Assembly (NCBI RefSeq): GCF_005491205.1
Contig: NZ_CP028035.1
Span: 1,426,001 to 1,490,000, forward strand
DNA: 64,000 nt
Direction: 5' to 3'
Source: Nissabacter sp. SGAir0207
Lineage (GTDB): Bacteria > Pseudomonadota > Gammaproteobacteria > Enterobacterales > Enterobacteriaceae
Both the position numbers and the translations under genes were made by a program. This document shows positions 53,762 to 62,996 of this stretch, piece by piece. The stretch's first letter is position 1. Each line of letters starts with the position of its first letter. Under the pieces are notes generated by a model, which saw only the letters and a program-made list of their open reading frames with translations, was not told where the DNA came from and searched no databases.

Positions 53762-55230
53762 ACTGAATACTCCTCATGAGCGTGGCTGAGCGCCTCAAAA
53801 CGGCGACAGTGGGTATCAAAATCAGGGTGGGTCTGCGGCGTGTAGCGGCGCAGCGGGAAGTTGTCGGCCAGCAGGCGGCGGTAGTCGGCGGCGTCTTTGA
53901 CATCGCCCAGCGCCATCAGCTGGCAGCCGATGTTGCCAAGCGTCGAGGCCTCCACCGGCCCGGCGGTGACGGTCAGGCCACAGGCGTCGGCGCACAGCTG
54001 GTTCAGGAAATCGTTCTGGCTACCGCCGCCGACAATGTGCAGCTGCTGCAACGGCGCGCCGCGCAGCTCGCCCAGCTCGCGCGCCACCTGGCGGTAGGTG
54101 AGCGCCAGACTGTCAAAGATGCAGCGCGCCAGCGCCGCCGCCTCCTGCGGTTCCGGGTGCTGCTGCTCACGGCAGGCACGGCGGATCTCCTCGACCATCG
54201 AGACCGGGTTGATGAAGCGCGCGTCGTTGGGGTTCACCAGCGAGGTGAAGGCTGGCTGTTGCGCCGCCGCCGCCACCAGCGCCGGGATGTCGCTTACCGC
54301 CAGCTCGCGGCAGACGCACTGCAACAGCCACATGCCCATGATGTTTTTCAGCACCCGGTAGCGCCCCTCGATGCCACCCTCGTTGGTCATGTTGGCGCGG
54401 CGGGCGGCGGCGTGGGTGTAGGGGCGGTCGCTGTCGATGCCAATCAGCGACCAGGTGCCGGAACTGAGGTAGGCGCAGTCGTCACCAGCCAGCGGCGCGG
54501 CCACCACCGCGCTGGCGGTGTCATGGGTCGCCACTGAGACCACTGGCACCCGGCGGCCCGAGGGGGCCGCCCAGTGGCCGAGGGCGCGCCCCGGCTGGCT
54601 TGGCGTGCCAAACCAGCGTTCAGGGGCACCGGCGTAGTCCAGCAGCGTGCGATCCCAGTCGCCGCTGTGCACCTCCAGCAGTTGGGTGGTGCTGGCGTTG
54701 GTGTACTCCCAATTCAGCTCGCCGGTCAGGCGGTAGTGGAAGTAGTCCGGCATCAGCAGCAGGTGGGCGGTTTTTTCCACCCACTCCGGCCGCTGGCGGC
54801 TGAGCGCTTTCAACTGGAACAGGGTGTTGAACGGCAGTAGCTGGATGCCGGTGCGGCCATAGAGCCACTCCGCGCCCAGCTCGCGCACCGCCTCGGCCAT
54901 GATGCCGTCGGTGCGGTGGTCGCGGTAGGAGACCGGCAGGCCGACGCGCTCGCCGTCGGCGTCGATCAGCACGAAGTCAACGCCCCAGGTGTCGATGCCG
55001 ATGCTGTCCAGCTCGATGCCCGCGGCGTCAATCAGTTGCAGGCCGTGGCGCATCTGCTGCTCCAGGTTGTCCACATCCCAGATGTGATGCCCGTCGTGCT
55101 CCACCAGCTGGTTGGTGAAGCGGTGCATCTCTTTGAGGGTAATGCGGCGGCTGCCGGTGTGGAAGCTGGCGAGCATCACCCGCCCGCTGGAGGCGCCTAA
55201 ATCCACTGTGGCGATATTGCGTACGGTCAT
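53758..55230 (-). CDS. rhaB: L-rhamnulokinase
   Basis: A 490-residue FGGY-family kinase phosphorylating L-rhamnulose. [16 protein letters not shown] (N-terminal phosphate loop), [28 protein letters not shown] (catalytic Asp region) and [14 protein letters not shown] are diagnostic. It is the first gene of the operon rhaB-rhaA-dehydrogenase-rhaM. The leader is short: the predicted transcription start is 55255 and AAGGG precedes the ATG. Its promoter region carries a RhaS-type site and a CRP site with E. coli spacing. Confidence 0.97.
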   Translation of the reverse strand: MTVRNIATVDLGASSGRVMLASFHTGSRRITLKEMHRFTNQLVEHDGHHIWDVDNLEQQMRHGLQLIDAAGIELDSIGIDTWGVDFVLIDADGERVGLPVSYRDHRTDGIMAEAVRELGAEWLYGRTGIQLLPFNTLFQLKALSRQRPEWVEKTAHLLLMPDYFHYRLTGELNWEYTNASTTQLLEVHSGDWDRTLLDYAGAPERWFGTPSQPGRALGHWAAPSGRRVPVVSVATHDTASAVVAAPLAGDDCAYLSSGTWSLIGIDSDRPYTHAAARRANMTNEGGIEGRYRVLKNIMGMWLLQCVCRELAVSDIPALVAAAAQQPAFTSLVNPNDARFINPVSMVEEIRRACREQQHPEPQEAAALARCIFDSLALTYRQVARELGELRGAPLQQLHIVGGGSQNDFLNQLCADACGLTVTAGPVEASTLGNIGCQLMALGDVKDAADYRRLLADNFPLRRYTPQTHPDFDTHCRRFEALSHAHEEYSV

Positions 55231-55260
55231 CGTGGTTATCCCTTAACAGACTATGCAGCG

Positions 55261-55266
55261 AGTGTA
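55261..55266 (-). promoter_or_regulatory. -10 element of the rhaB promoter
   Basis: TACACT on the minus strand. The position follows from aligning the upstream RhaS and CRP sites with the E. coli rhaBAD promoter; a start at about 55255 leaves a leader of roughly 24 bases. Confidence 0.7.
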
Positions 55267-55286
55267 GGGAGTGGCGCGCCGCGCCA

Positions 55287-55336
55287 CCTTCCGGTGAGTG
55301 CCACCCGCCAAAAGCGGTTGGCAAAATGGCAAAGAT
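55287..55336 (-). promoter_or_regulatory. RhaS binding site for rhaB
   Basis: On the minus strand, half-site ATCTTTGCCATTTTGCC (55336-55320), a 16-base spacer, then TGGCACTCACCGGAAGG (55303-55287). They match the E. coli rhaBAD half-sites (from memory) at about 13 of 17 and 11 of 16 positions, with the same total length of 50 bases. Confidence 0.85.
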
Positions 55337-55339
55337 CGT

Positions 55340-55355
55340 CGTGAAACAGATCACA
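55340..55355. promoter_or_regulatory. CRP site for rhaB
   Basis: CGTGA-N6-TCACA, nine of ten consensus positions. Its centre is 11.5 bases beyond the RhaS site, which places it at -92.5 from the predicted start, the same distance as in E. coli rhaBAD. Confidence 0.87.
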
Positions 55356-55396
55356 TTTCCCGGCCATCAACCCTTTTACCTCAGTTGTTAATGGGA

Positions 55397-55412
55397 TGTG
55401 ATCTGCCACACA
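55397..55412. promoter_or_regulatory. CRP site for rhaS
   Basis: TGTGA-N6-ACACA (nine of ten positions if one mismatch is allowed), centred about 111 bases upstream of the predicted rhaS transcription start, as in E. coli rhaSR. Confidence 0.75.
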
Positions 55413-55433
55413 GTTCGCAGCCAAAGCGGCCAA

Positions 55434-55484
55434 ATCTTGAAAAAATGACCGCATTCACGCCACCGCCTGCCGCCATTTCAAGGC
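55434..55484 (+). promoter_or_regulatory. RhaR binding site for rhaSR
   Basis: Half-sites ATCTTGAAAAAATGACC (55434-55450) and TGCCGCCATTTCAAGGC (55468-55484), separated by 17 bases. The first closely follows the E. coli rhaSR half-site as I recall it, and the 51-base span is the same. A -10 TACACT (55505-55510) lies downstream, predicting a start near 55516 and a leader of about 96 bases. Confidence 0.83.
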
Positions 55485-55611
55485 AGCGGGGGCGGGCGGC
55501 GCTTTACACTGCGACCTATTCAGATGAGCGATGGGTTTACTTGCATTATTTTGATTCGTTGATGTTCCATGCCCGCCGCTGGCGGGGGGACGACTGACCG
55601 GAGGCACCAAA

Positions 55612-56430
55612 ATGACGTTACTGGCAGGTGATGAATTTTTTGCGTCCAGGGCAATGACCGTGACGGTGGAACCCCGCGCGCCGCAGCTGCCCTTCCCGGA
55701 GCACCACCATGACTTCTACGAGATTGTGCTGGTGGAGAGCGGGGCGGGGGTGCACATCTTCAATGACCGCCCCTACACCCTGTGCAGCGGCACCGTCTGC
55801 TTTGTGCGTGACCGCGACCACCACCTGTTCGAGAACGTGGAGGGGCTGCACCTGACCAACGTGCTCTACCGGTCGCCGCACGCCTTCCGCTTCCTGACCG
55901 GCATTGACCGCTTCCTGCCGCAGGAGAGCGAGCAGGTGCACTGGCACATCGGCCAGGGGGCGTTGCAGGAGGCGCGCCGCCACATCCAGACGCTGGCGCA
56001 ACTGGCCGCCGACCCCAGTGACGCTGGCGTGGCGGCCAGCGAGGGGCAGTTCCTGCAACTGCTGCTGTTGTTGCACCGCAGTTGTTGCCAGCAGGGCGCG
56101 ACCGGCGGGCGTGATGCCAATGTACAGGCGCTGCTGCGCTGGCTGGATGGCAACTTCACCGAGGAGGTGGATTGGGGCGAGCTGGCGGATCGCTACTCGC
56201 TGGCGCTGCGCACCCTGCACCGGCAGGTGAAGCAGCACACCAGCATGACGCCGCAACGCTACCTGAACCGCCTACGGCTGCTGGAGGCGCGCCGCCGGCT
56301 GTTCCAGACTGACCAGAGCATCACCCAGATCGCCCATGAGTGCGGCTTTGGCGACAGTAACCACTTCTCCACCCAGTTCCGCCGCGAGTTTGCCGTCTCG
56401 CCGAAGATGATGCGTAACAGTGTGCGCTGA
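55612..56430 (+). CDS. rhaS: L-rhamnose operon activator RhaS
   Basis: A 272-residue AraC-family activator of rhaBA expression in response to L-rhamnose. The cupin-like N-terminal domain matches E. coli RhaS (PQLPFPEHHHDFYEIVLVESGAGVHIFN, then GTVCFVRDRDHHLFE). The C-terminal DNA-binding domain has LALRTLHRQVKQHTSMTPQRYLNRLRL and ITQIAHECGFGDSNHFSTQFRREF. The ATG follows GGAGG. It is divergent from rhaB and first in a pair with rhaR (86-base gap). Confidence 0.96.
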   Translation: MTLLAGDEFFASRAMTVTVEPRAPQLPFPEHHHDFYEIVLVESGAGVHIFNDRPYTLCSGTVCFVRDRDHHLFENVEGLHLTNVLYRSPHAFRFLTGIDRFLPQESEQVHWHIGQGALQEARRHIQTLAQLAADPSDAGVAASEGQFLQLLLLLHRSCCQQGATGGRDANVQALLRWLDGNFTEEVDWGELADRYSLALRTLHRQVKQHTSMTPQRYLNRLRLLEARRRLFQTDQSITQIAHECGFGDSNHFSTQFRREFAVSPKMMRNSVR

Positions 56431-56516
56431 CACGCAAATTTCCCGGCCCGCCCCCGTGCGGCGGGCGGCGTTATGGCAGGATGGGCGTTTGCCTTCATGC
56501 CGGGGACGCCGACACC

Positions 56517-57353
56517 ATGCCGCCGCTGAAACTTCAGCACCAAGACTACTTCCTTACTGACCAACAGGTGGTCAGCGTGGCGGAGCGCCACCCGCAGCCG
56601 GTCTTTCCGCTGCACCACCATGAGTTTGACGAGCTGGTGATCGTGTGGCGCGGCAACGGCCTGCATCTCTGGAATGACGTGCCCTATCGCATCACCTGCG
56701 GTGACCTGTTCTACGTCAACGCGCGTGACCGCCACAGCTATGAGTCGGTCAATGGGCTGGAGCTGGACAACATCCTGTTTATGCGTGACCGGCTGCGGCT
56801 GCCCGCCGACTGGCCAGCGCTGCTGCCGGGATCGGGGGTGGCCCAGCCAGAGCGCTATTGGCGGCTGAGTATGCTGGGGATGGATGCGCTGCGCTGCAAG
56901 GTGGACGCGCTGGCGCAGGAGAGCATGAAGTCTGACCCTATCTCCTTGCAGTTGGCCGAGGCGCTGCTGCTGCAACTGGCGCTGCTGTTGCAGCGCTACC
57001 GCCACCGGCCAGACAGCGCCGAGCTGGCCGATGCCCAGCAGATGGATCTGTTGATGCTGGCGTTGCGGGGCAGCATCGCCACCCCGTTCCAGCTGGAGGC
57101 CTTCTGCGCGCGCCACCAGCTTACCCCGCGCACCTTGCGCGCGCTGTTCAAGCAGCAGACCGGCATGAGCATCAGCCAGTACCTGCGCCAGTTACGGCTC
57201 TGCAACGCGATGGCGCTGCTGCGCCACGGGCGTGGCTCCATTGGCGAGGTGGCAGCGGCCTGCGGTTTTGAGGACAGCAACTACTTCTCGGTGGTGTTCA
57301 ACCGCGCCTTTGGCGTCGCGCCGCGCGACTACCGCCAGCGTTTCCAGGGCTGA
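56517..57353 (+). CDS. rhaR: L-rhamnose regulator RhaR
   Basis: A 278-residue AraC-family regulator that activates rhaSR. LKLQHQDYFLTDQQVVSVAERHPQPVF aligns with E. coli RhaR from about residue 35, and ELVIVWRGNGLHLWNDVPYRITCGDLFYV and FEDSNYFSVVFNRAFG are strongly conserved. I chose ATG 56517; ATG 56481 would add 12 residues and cannot be excluded. It is shorter than E. coli RhaR at the N-terminus. It converges on metG. Confidence 0.94.
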   Translation: MPPLKLQHQDYFLTDQQVVSVAERHPQPVFPLHHHEFDELVIVWRGNGLHLWNDVPYRITCGDLFYVNARDRHSYESVNGLELDNILFMRDRLRLPADWPALLPGSGVAQPERYWRLSMLGMDALRCKVDALAQESMKSDPISLQLAEALLLQLALLLQRYRHRPDSAELADAQQMDLLMLALRGSIATPFQLEAFCARHQLTPRTLRALFKQQTGMSISQYLRQLRLCNAMALLRHGRGSIGEVAAACGFEDSNYFSVVFNRAFGVAPRDYRQRFQG

Positions 57354-57387
57354 AAAAAAGGGGGCGCGGCCACTGGCCACGCCCCCT
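57353..57387 (-). terminator. intrinsic terminator of metG
   Basis: A GC-rich stem of about 12 base pairs (GGGGGCGYGGCCA / complementary arm) followed on the minus strand by seven T residues. It overlaps the end of rhaR on the other strand, so it can serve both. Confidence 0.85.
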
Positions 57388-57405
57388 GCGGTTGCAGTGA
57401 AGTGG

Positions 57406-59436
57406 TTACTTCACCTGCATCCCCGGCTGTGCGCCGCTGTCCGGGCTGAGCAGGAAGATCTCCTTCCCACCTGGGCCAGCGGCCATCACCATCCCCTCAG
57501 AGATGCCGAAGCGCATTTTGCGCGGCGCGAGGTTGGCAACCATGATGGTCAGGCGGCCCTCCAGCGCTTTCGGGTCTGGGTAGGCGCTGCGGATGCCGGA
57601 GAAGATCTGGCGCTTCTCGCCACCCAGATCCAGTTGCAGCCGCAGCAGCTTGTCGGAGCCTTCCACAAAGTCCGCCTGCTCAATCAGCGCAATGCGCATG
57701 TCGACCTTGGCGAAATCGTCAAAGGTGATGGTCTCCTGAATCGGGTCATCCGCCAGCGGGCCGGTAGCCGGTTTGGCGGCGGCCGCCATGTCCTCTTTCG
57801 AGGCGTTGACCATCTCTTCCACCTTGGCCAGCTCAATGCGGTTGAACAGCGCCTTGAACGGCTGGACGCGGTGGCCCAGCAGCGGGGCCTGAATCTCATC
57901 CCATGCCAGCGGCAGGCGCAGGAACGCCTCGGCGCGCTCGGTCAGGGACGGCAGCACCGGCTTCAGGTAGGTCATCAGCACGCGGAACAGGTTGATGCCC
58001 ATCGAGCAGATGGCTTGCAGGTCGGCGTCACGCCCCTCCTGCTTCGCCACCACCCACGGGGCCTGCTCATCCACGTAGCGGTTGGCGATGTCCGCCAGCG
58101 CCATGATTTCACGGATGGCGCGGCCAAACTCGCGGCTCTGGTAAGCCTCGGCGATCGAGGCACCGGCGTCGGTGAAGGTTTTGTAGAGTGCCTCATCCGC
58201 CAGCGTATCCGCCAGCTGGCCGTCAAAGCGCTTGGTGAGGAAGCCCGCGTTGCGGGACGCCAGGTTGACCACCTTGTTGACGATGTCGGCGTTGACGCGC
58301 TGGACGAAGTCCTCCAGGTTCAGGTCGATGTCATCAATGCGCGAGGAGAGCTTCGCCGCGTAGTAGTAGCGCAGGCAGTCGGCATCCAGGTGCGACAGGT
58401 AGGTGCTGGCCTTGATGAAGGTGCCGCGCGACTTGGACATCTTCGCGCCGTTAACCGTCACGTAGCCGTGCACGAACAGGTTGGTCGGCTTGCGGAAGCC
58501 GCTGCCCTCCAGCATCGCTGGCCAGAACAGGCTGTGGAAGTAGACGATGTCCTTGCCGATGAAGTGGTACAGCTCGGCCTCGGAATCCTTCTTCCAGTAC
58601 TCGTCAAAGTCGAGGTCGCCGCGCTTGTCGCACAGGTTCTTGAAGGAGCCCATGTAGCCGATCGGCGCGTCCAGCCAGACGTAGAAGTATTTGCCCGGCG
58701 CGTCCGGGATCTCAAAGCCGAAGTAGGGCGCGTCGCGGGAGATGTCCCACTGTTGCAGGCCAGACTCAAACCACTCCTGCATCTTGTTCGCCACCTGCTC
58801 TTGCAGCGCGCCGGAACGCGTCCAGGCTTGCAGCATGGCGCTGAAGGAGGGCAGGTCGAAGAAGAAGTGCTCGGAGTCACGCATCTCAGGCGTCGCGCCG
58901 GAGACCGCGGATTTCGGGTCGATCAGCTCGGTTGGGCTGTAGGTCGCGCCGCACACTTCACAGTTGTCGCCATACTGGTCAGGCGATTTGCATTTCGGGC
59001 AGGTGCCCTTGACGAAGCGGTCAGGCAGGAACATGCCCTTTTCCGGATCGTAGAGCTGCGAGATGGTACGGTTCTTGATGAAACCGTTCTCTTTCAGCCG
59101 GGTGTAGATCAGCGAGGATAGCTCGCGGTTTTCGTCGCTATGGGTGGAGTGGTAGTTGTCATAGCTGATACCAAAGCCAGCGAAATCCTGTTGGTGCTCC
59201 TGGCTCATCTCCGCAATCATCTGCTCCGGCGCCACGCCCATCTGCTGGGCCTTGAGCATGATCGGCGTGCCGTGCGCGTCATCCGCGCAGATAAAGTGCA
59301 CCTGGTTGCCGCGCATCCGCTGGAAACGAACCCAGATGTCTGCCTGAATGTGCTCGAGCATGTGGCCGAGATGGATAGAGCCGTTGGCGTACGGAAGTGC
59401 GCACGTCACCAATAATTTTTTCGCGACTTGAGCCAT
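57406..59436 (-). CDS. metG: methionyl-tRNA synthetase
   Basis: A 676-residue class I synthetase charging tRNA-Met. [14 protein letters not shown] carries the HIGH motif (HLGH). The zinc knuckle is [18 protein letters not shown] (residues ~146-163), and AKMSKSRGT is the KMSKS loop. The C-terminal domain (~570-676) is the dimerising tRNA-binding OB fold ([34 protein letters not shown]). Same length as E. coli MetG. Divergent from mrp. Confidence 0.98.
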   Translation of the reverse strand: MAQVAKKLLVTCALPYANGSIHLGHMLEHIQADIWVRFQRMRGNQVHFICADDAHGTPIMLKAQQMGVAPEQMIAEMSQEHQQDFAGFGISYDNYHSTHSDENRELSSLIYTRLKENGFIKNRTISQLYDPEKGMFLPDRFVKGTCPKCKSPDQYGDNCEVCGATYSPTELIDPKSAVSGATPEMRDSEHFFFDLPSFSAMLQAWTRSGALQEQVANKMQEWFESGLQQWDISRDAPYFGFEIPDAPGKYFYVWLDAPIGYMGSFKNLCDKRGDLDFDEYWKKDSEAELYHFIGKDIVYFHSLFWPAMLEGSGFRKPTNLFVHGYVTVNGAKMSKSRGTFIKASTYLSHLDADCLRYYYAAKLSSRIDDIDLNLEDFVQRVNADIVNKVVNLASRNAGFLTKRFDGQLADTLADEALYKTFTDAGASIAEAYQSREFGRAIREIMALADIANRYVDEQAPWVVAKQEGRDADLQAICSMGINLFRVLMTYLKPVLPSLTERAEAFLRLPLAWDEIQAPLLGHRVQPFKALFNRIELAKVEEMVNASKEDMAAAAKPATGPLADDPIQETITFDDFAKVDMRIALIEQADFVEGSDKLLRLQLDLGGEKRQIFSGIRSAYPDPKALEGRLTIMVANLAPRKMRFGISEGMVMAAGPGGKEIFLLSPDSGAQPGMQVK

Positions 59437-59597
59437 AGTGTGGAATTGCTTTCTGTTTGAGGAAAAAGGGCCTTCGATGTTACCCGATCGCGGCGCGGCT
59501 CGCCAGACAGGTTTCTTGCCGCGCTACACGGCAGCGGCAGGGCGGATCTGGTATGCTTGCACTATTTCTCGTTGGCAACCGTTCCTAAGGAGTCGGG

Positions 59598-60710
59598 ATG
59601 TTCCCTAAATCCCCTGAGCAGAATACCCCGGTGGCGCTGCGCGCTGTGGTCACACGCGAGCTGGCCGCTTTTACCCATCCGACACTCAAGCAGGATCTGG
59701 CCGCGCTAAAGGCGATCCACCACTGCGCGGTGCTGGATGGCGTGTTGCATGTGGAGTTGCAGATGCCCTTTGCCTGGCAGGGCGCGTTTGAGGCGCTGCA
59801 ACAGCAGATGAGCGCGCCGCTGATGCAGGCCACCGGCGCGCATGGCGTGGAGTGGACGCTGAAGCATGAGATCGCCACCCTGAAGCGGGTGGGCGACCGC
59901 CCCGGCATCAAGGGCGTGCGCAACCTGATCGCCATCAGCTCCGGCAAGGGTGGGGTGGGCAAGTCGAGTACCGCCGTCAACCTGGCGCTGGCGCTGGCAG
60001 CCGAGGGGGCGAAGGTGGGGGTGCTGGACGCCGACATCTATGGCCCGTCGGTGCCGAACATGCTCGGCACCCAGCACGAGCGCCCAACCTCGCCGGATGG
60101 CACCCACATGGCGCCGATCATGGCGCACGGGCTGGCGACCAACTCCATTGGCTATCTGGTGGATGACGAGAACGCCATGGTGTGGCGCGGGCCGATGGCC
60201 AGCAAGGCGCTGCTGCAACTGTTGCAGGATACCCTCTGGCCCGATCTCGACTATCTGGTGCTGGACATGCCACCGGGCACTGGCGACATCCAGCTGACGC
60301 TGGCGCAGAGCGTGCCGGTGACCGGCGCGGTGGTGGTGACCACGCCGCAGGACATCGCCCTGCTCGACGCCATGAAGGGCATCGTGATGTTCAACAAGGT
60401 GGATGTGCCGGTGCTGGGCATTGTCGAGAACATGAGTATGCACATCTGTAGCAACTGCGGCCACCATGAGCCTATCTTCGGCACCGGCGGTGCCGAGACG
60501 CTGGCGCAGAAGTACCAGTGCGAGCTGCTCGGCCAGATGCCGCTGCACATCGCGCTGCGCGAGGATCTGGATCGTGGCGAGCCGACGGTGATTGCCGATC
60601 CGCACGGCGAGCTGGCTGGCCTCTACCGCGCGCTGGCCGGGCGCGTGGCGGCGGCGCTCTACTGGCAGGGCGAGCCGATCCCCACCGAGATCTCCTTCCG
60701 CGCGCTGTAA
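59598..60710 (+). CDS. mrp: iron-sulfur cluster carrier Mrp/ApbC
   Basis: A 370-residue P-loop ATPase that carries Fe-S clusters. An N-terminal MIP18-like domain (~1-95) is followed by the deviant Walker A ISSGKGGVGKSSTAVNLA, the switch region LDMPPGTGDIQLTL, and the cluster-binding CSNC near residue 285. AAGGAG precedes the ATG. Divergent from metG, as in other enterics, and followed by a strong bidirectional terminator. Confidence 0.97.
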   Translation: MFPKSPEQNTPVALRAVVTRELAAFTHPTLKQDLAALKAIHHCAVLDGVLHVELQMPFAWQGAFEALQQQMSAPLMQATGAHGVEWTLKHEIATLKRVGDRPGIKGVRNLIAISSGKGGVGKSSTAVNLALALAAEGAKVGVLDADIYGPSVPNMLGTQHERPTSPDGTHMAPIMAHGLATNSIGYLVDDENAMVWRGPMASKALLQLLQDTLWPDLDYLVLDMPPGTGDIQLTLAQSVPVTGAVVVTTPQDIALLDAMKGIVMFNKVDVPVLGIVENMSMHICSNCGHHEPIFGTGGAETLAQKYQCELLGQMPLHIALREDLDRGEPTVIADPHGELAGLYRALAGRVAAALYWQGEPIPTEISFRAL

Positions 60711-60718
60711 TTGGCGCA

Positions 60719-60748
60719 ATAAAAAAGCCCGCCTAGGCGGGCTTTTTT
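60719..60748. terminator. bidirectional intrinsic terminator between mrp and PAP2 gene
   Basis: Stem AGCCCGCC/GGCGGGCT with six A residues on the left and six T residues on the right, so U-tracts occur on both strands. It serves the convergent mrp and PAP2 genes. Confidence 0.95.
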
Positions 60749-60759
60749 GTGGCTGCGAA

Positions 60760-61416
60760 TCAGTGGAACCTGACCTGCCCATCCGCGGCGGGCAGGTAGT
60801 GCCGCATACCATGCAGATCGGCGCGGGTGAAGGGGCGGGTCGCTGGCGAGATGGCGACGGCGATGCGCTCCAGCAGCCCCTGCGTCGGTGCCACCTTGCC
60901 GGTGTTGATCAACAACAGCGGCACCAGCAGCGCCAGCGCCAGCTGGCCGTAGGAGAGGCGCGGCGCGGCGGCAGAGGTCTGCAACAGCAGGAAGGTGGTG
61001 CTGATGGTGAAGCCCAGCGTCAGGCCAGCCACCACTTCCGCCGGTGAGTGGACATGGATCACCAGCCGCGAGTAGCCGACGAAGAACGCCAGCACATAGC
61101 CAGCCAGAATGGCGGTGACGCGCACCGGGCGCGCCAGACGGCCGGTCAGCATCCACATCAACACCGGCCAGATGCTGGAGGAGAGCGCCGAGTGGCCGCT
61201 AAAGCCGGTGAAGTCAAAGCGGCGGCTGCCGATGCCCCAGCCCATAAAGGCCAGCTTGGAGAGGCAGACCAGCCCGCCAGCGATGCCGAACAGCAGCATC
61301 CATTGCCAGGTGGCACGGCGCGTCTCGGGATTCGCCAGCAGCAGCACGATAATCAACGCCGCGCAGGGCAGCAGCAACATGCTGTCGCCGAAATAAGTTA
61401 ACCAGTGCCAGTTCAT
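60760..61416 (-). CDS. PAP2-family membrane phosphatase
   Basis: A 218-residue membrane protein of the phosphatidic-acid-phosphatase type 2 family. The catalytic motifs are SGHSALSSSIWP (SGH) and GYSRLVIHVHSPAEVVAG (SR...H), preceded by the conserved Lys-rich segment KLAFMGWGIGSRRFDF. About six membrane helices surround the active site. Members remove phosphate from undecaprenyl pyrophosphate, lipid A or phosphatidylglycerophosphate. ATG 61416 (MNWHWLTYFGDS) is preferred over a longer reading. It is inserted in the mrp-udk interval; substrate unknown. Confidence 0.88.
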   Translation of the reverse strand: MNWHWLTYFGDSMLLLPCAALIIVLLLANPETRRATWQWMLLFGIAGGLVCLSKLAFMGWGIGSRRFDFTGFSGHSALSSSIWPVLMWMLTGRLARPVRVTAILAGYVLAFFVGYSRLVIHVHSPAEVVAGLTLGFTISTTFLLLQTSAAAPRLSYGQLALALLVPLLLINTGKVAPTQGLLERIAVAISPATRPFTRADLHGMRHYLPAADGQVRFH

Positions 61417-61709
61417 GCAGTCTTGTATCCCGAAAAGTGGTGGTGCCGGATGCGGCGGGCGCGCCAGTGCGGAGAGCGGGCCTGCGGCGGGCAATTTACC
61501 GTATGTTAACGTAAGAGGTTCAATAATCAGTAGTATGATTGTTCTTAAAAGTGGCCATGCCGCGCCACTAAGTTGCGATCTGCCTTCCAGCACCGCAAGG
61601 CCGCGCCCTTTATGCTGGCAACCCACCCCGTAACTCCCTATAATTGCCGCGATCAGCGTCCCGGCCGGGGCGCGCCTTTCCCACAATGAATCAGGTCTTT
61701 AAAATAGCT

Positions 61710-62351
61710 ATGACTGACAAGCCCCACCAATGCGTCATTATCGGTATCGCCGGCGCTTCCGCCTCAGGTAAAAGTCTTATCGCCAGCACCCTCTATCGCG
61801 AACTGCGCGACCAGGTGGGCGACGAGCACATCGGCGTCATCCCTGAGGACAGTTACTATAAAGACCAGAGCCACCTGACGATGGAAGAGCGCCGGGCGAT
61901 CAACTATGACCACCCAGGCGCGATGGACCATAACCTGCTGTTCCAGCACCTCCAGATGCTGAAGGCTGGCAAGCCGATTGAGCTGCCGCTCTACAGCTAC
62001 GTCGAGAACACCCGCAAGCCGGAGACCATCCACCTGAAGCCGAAGAAGGTGATCATTGTCGAGGGCATCCTGCTGCTGACCGACATCCGCCTGCGTCAGG
62101 AGATGAACTTCTCCATCTTCGTTGATACCCCGCTGGATATCTGCCTGCTGCGCCGCATGAAGCGCGATATCAACGAGCGCGGCCGCTCGCTGGACTCCGT
62201 GATGCAGCAGTACCAAAGCACGGTGCGCCCGATGTTCATGCAGTTCATTGAGCCTTCCAAACAGTATGCTGACATCATCGTGCCGCGCGGCGGCAAGAAC
62301 CGCATCGCCATCGACATCCTGAAAGCGAAAATCAGCCAATTTTTTGAATAA
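61710..62351 (+). CDS. udk: uridine kinase
   Basis: A 213-residue pyrimidine salvage enzyme phosphorylating uridine and cytidine. Walker [12 protein letters not shown] (residues 12-22), [21 protein letters not shown], and [10 protein letters not shown] are as in E. coli Udk, and the C-terminus ([15 protein letters not shown]) is identical to E. coli. The start was chosen by alignment with MTDQSHQCV of E. coli. It is followed by dcd after 26 bases. Confidence 0.98.
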   Translation: MTDKPHQCVIIGIAGASASGKSLIASTLYRELRDQVGDEHIGVIPEDSYYKDQSHLTMEERRAINYDHPGAMDHNLLFQHLQMLKAGKPIELPLYSYVENTRKPETIHLKPKKVIIVEGILLLTDIRLRQEMNFSIFVDTPLDICLLRRMKRDINERGRSLDSVMQQYQSTVRPMFMQFIEPSKQYADIIVPRGGKNRIAIDILKAKISQFFE

Positions 62352-62377
62352 GCGTCGTGACGCCAAGGGAGAGACCC

Positions 62378-62959
62378 ATGAGACTCTGCGATCGAGATAT
62401 TGAAGCCTGGATGGACGAGGGGCGGCTGGCCATTACGCCGCGCCCGCCGGTAGAGCGCATCAGCGGGGCCACCGTGGATGTGCGCCTCGGCAACCAGTTC
62501 CGCGTGTTCCGCGGCCACACCGCGCCCTACATCGACCTGAGCGGCCCGAAGCATGAGGTGAGCGCCGCGCTGGATCGCGTGATGAGCGATGAGATCGTGC
62601 TGCCGGAAGGGGAGGCCTTCTTCCTGCACCCCGGCGAGCTGGCGCTGGCGGTGACGCTGGAGTCCGTGACGCTGCCAGCGGATCTGGTGGGCTGGCTGGA
62701 TGGCCGCTCTTCGCTGGCGCGTCTGGGCCTGATGGTGCACGTGACCGCGCACCGCATCGATCCGGGCTGGCAGGGGCGGATTGTACTAGAGTTCTATAAT
62801 TCAGGTAAGCTGCCCCTGGCGCTGCGTCCCGGCATGATGATCGGCGCGCTCAGCTTTGAACCGCTGTCCGGCCCCGCCGCGCGACCTTACAACCGTCGCG
62901 AGGATGCCAAGTACCGCGACCAGCAGGGCGCTGTCGCCAGCCGTATCGACAAGGATTAG
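62378..62959 (+). CDS. dcd: dCTP deaminase
   Basis: A 193-residue trimeric deaminase converting dCTP to dUTP, the main route to thymidylate in enterics. [11 protein letters not shown], the active-site segment [23 protein letters not shown] and [17 protein letters not shown] are conserved. The ATG follows AGGGAGAG. It lies between udk and asmA, as in E. coli. Confidence 0.98.
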   Translation: MRLCDRDIEAWMDEGRLAITPRPPVERISGATVDVRLGNQFRVFRGHTAPYIDLSGPKHEVSAALDRVMSDEIVLPEGEAFFLHPGELALAVTLESVTLPADLVGWLDGRSSLARLGLMVHVTAHRIDPGWQGRIVLEFYNSGKLPLALRPGMMIGALSFEPLSGPAARPYNRREDAKYRDQQGAVASRIDKD

Positions 62960-62996
62960 CCCTCACGACGGCGGGCGGCTTCACGATGAGGAAGGC

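Noticed and set aside
57232..59121. 629-codon plus-strand frame opposite metG
   Set aside because: Antisense to metG; no start signals and biased composition.
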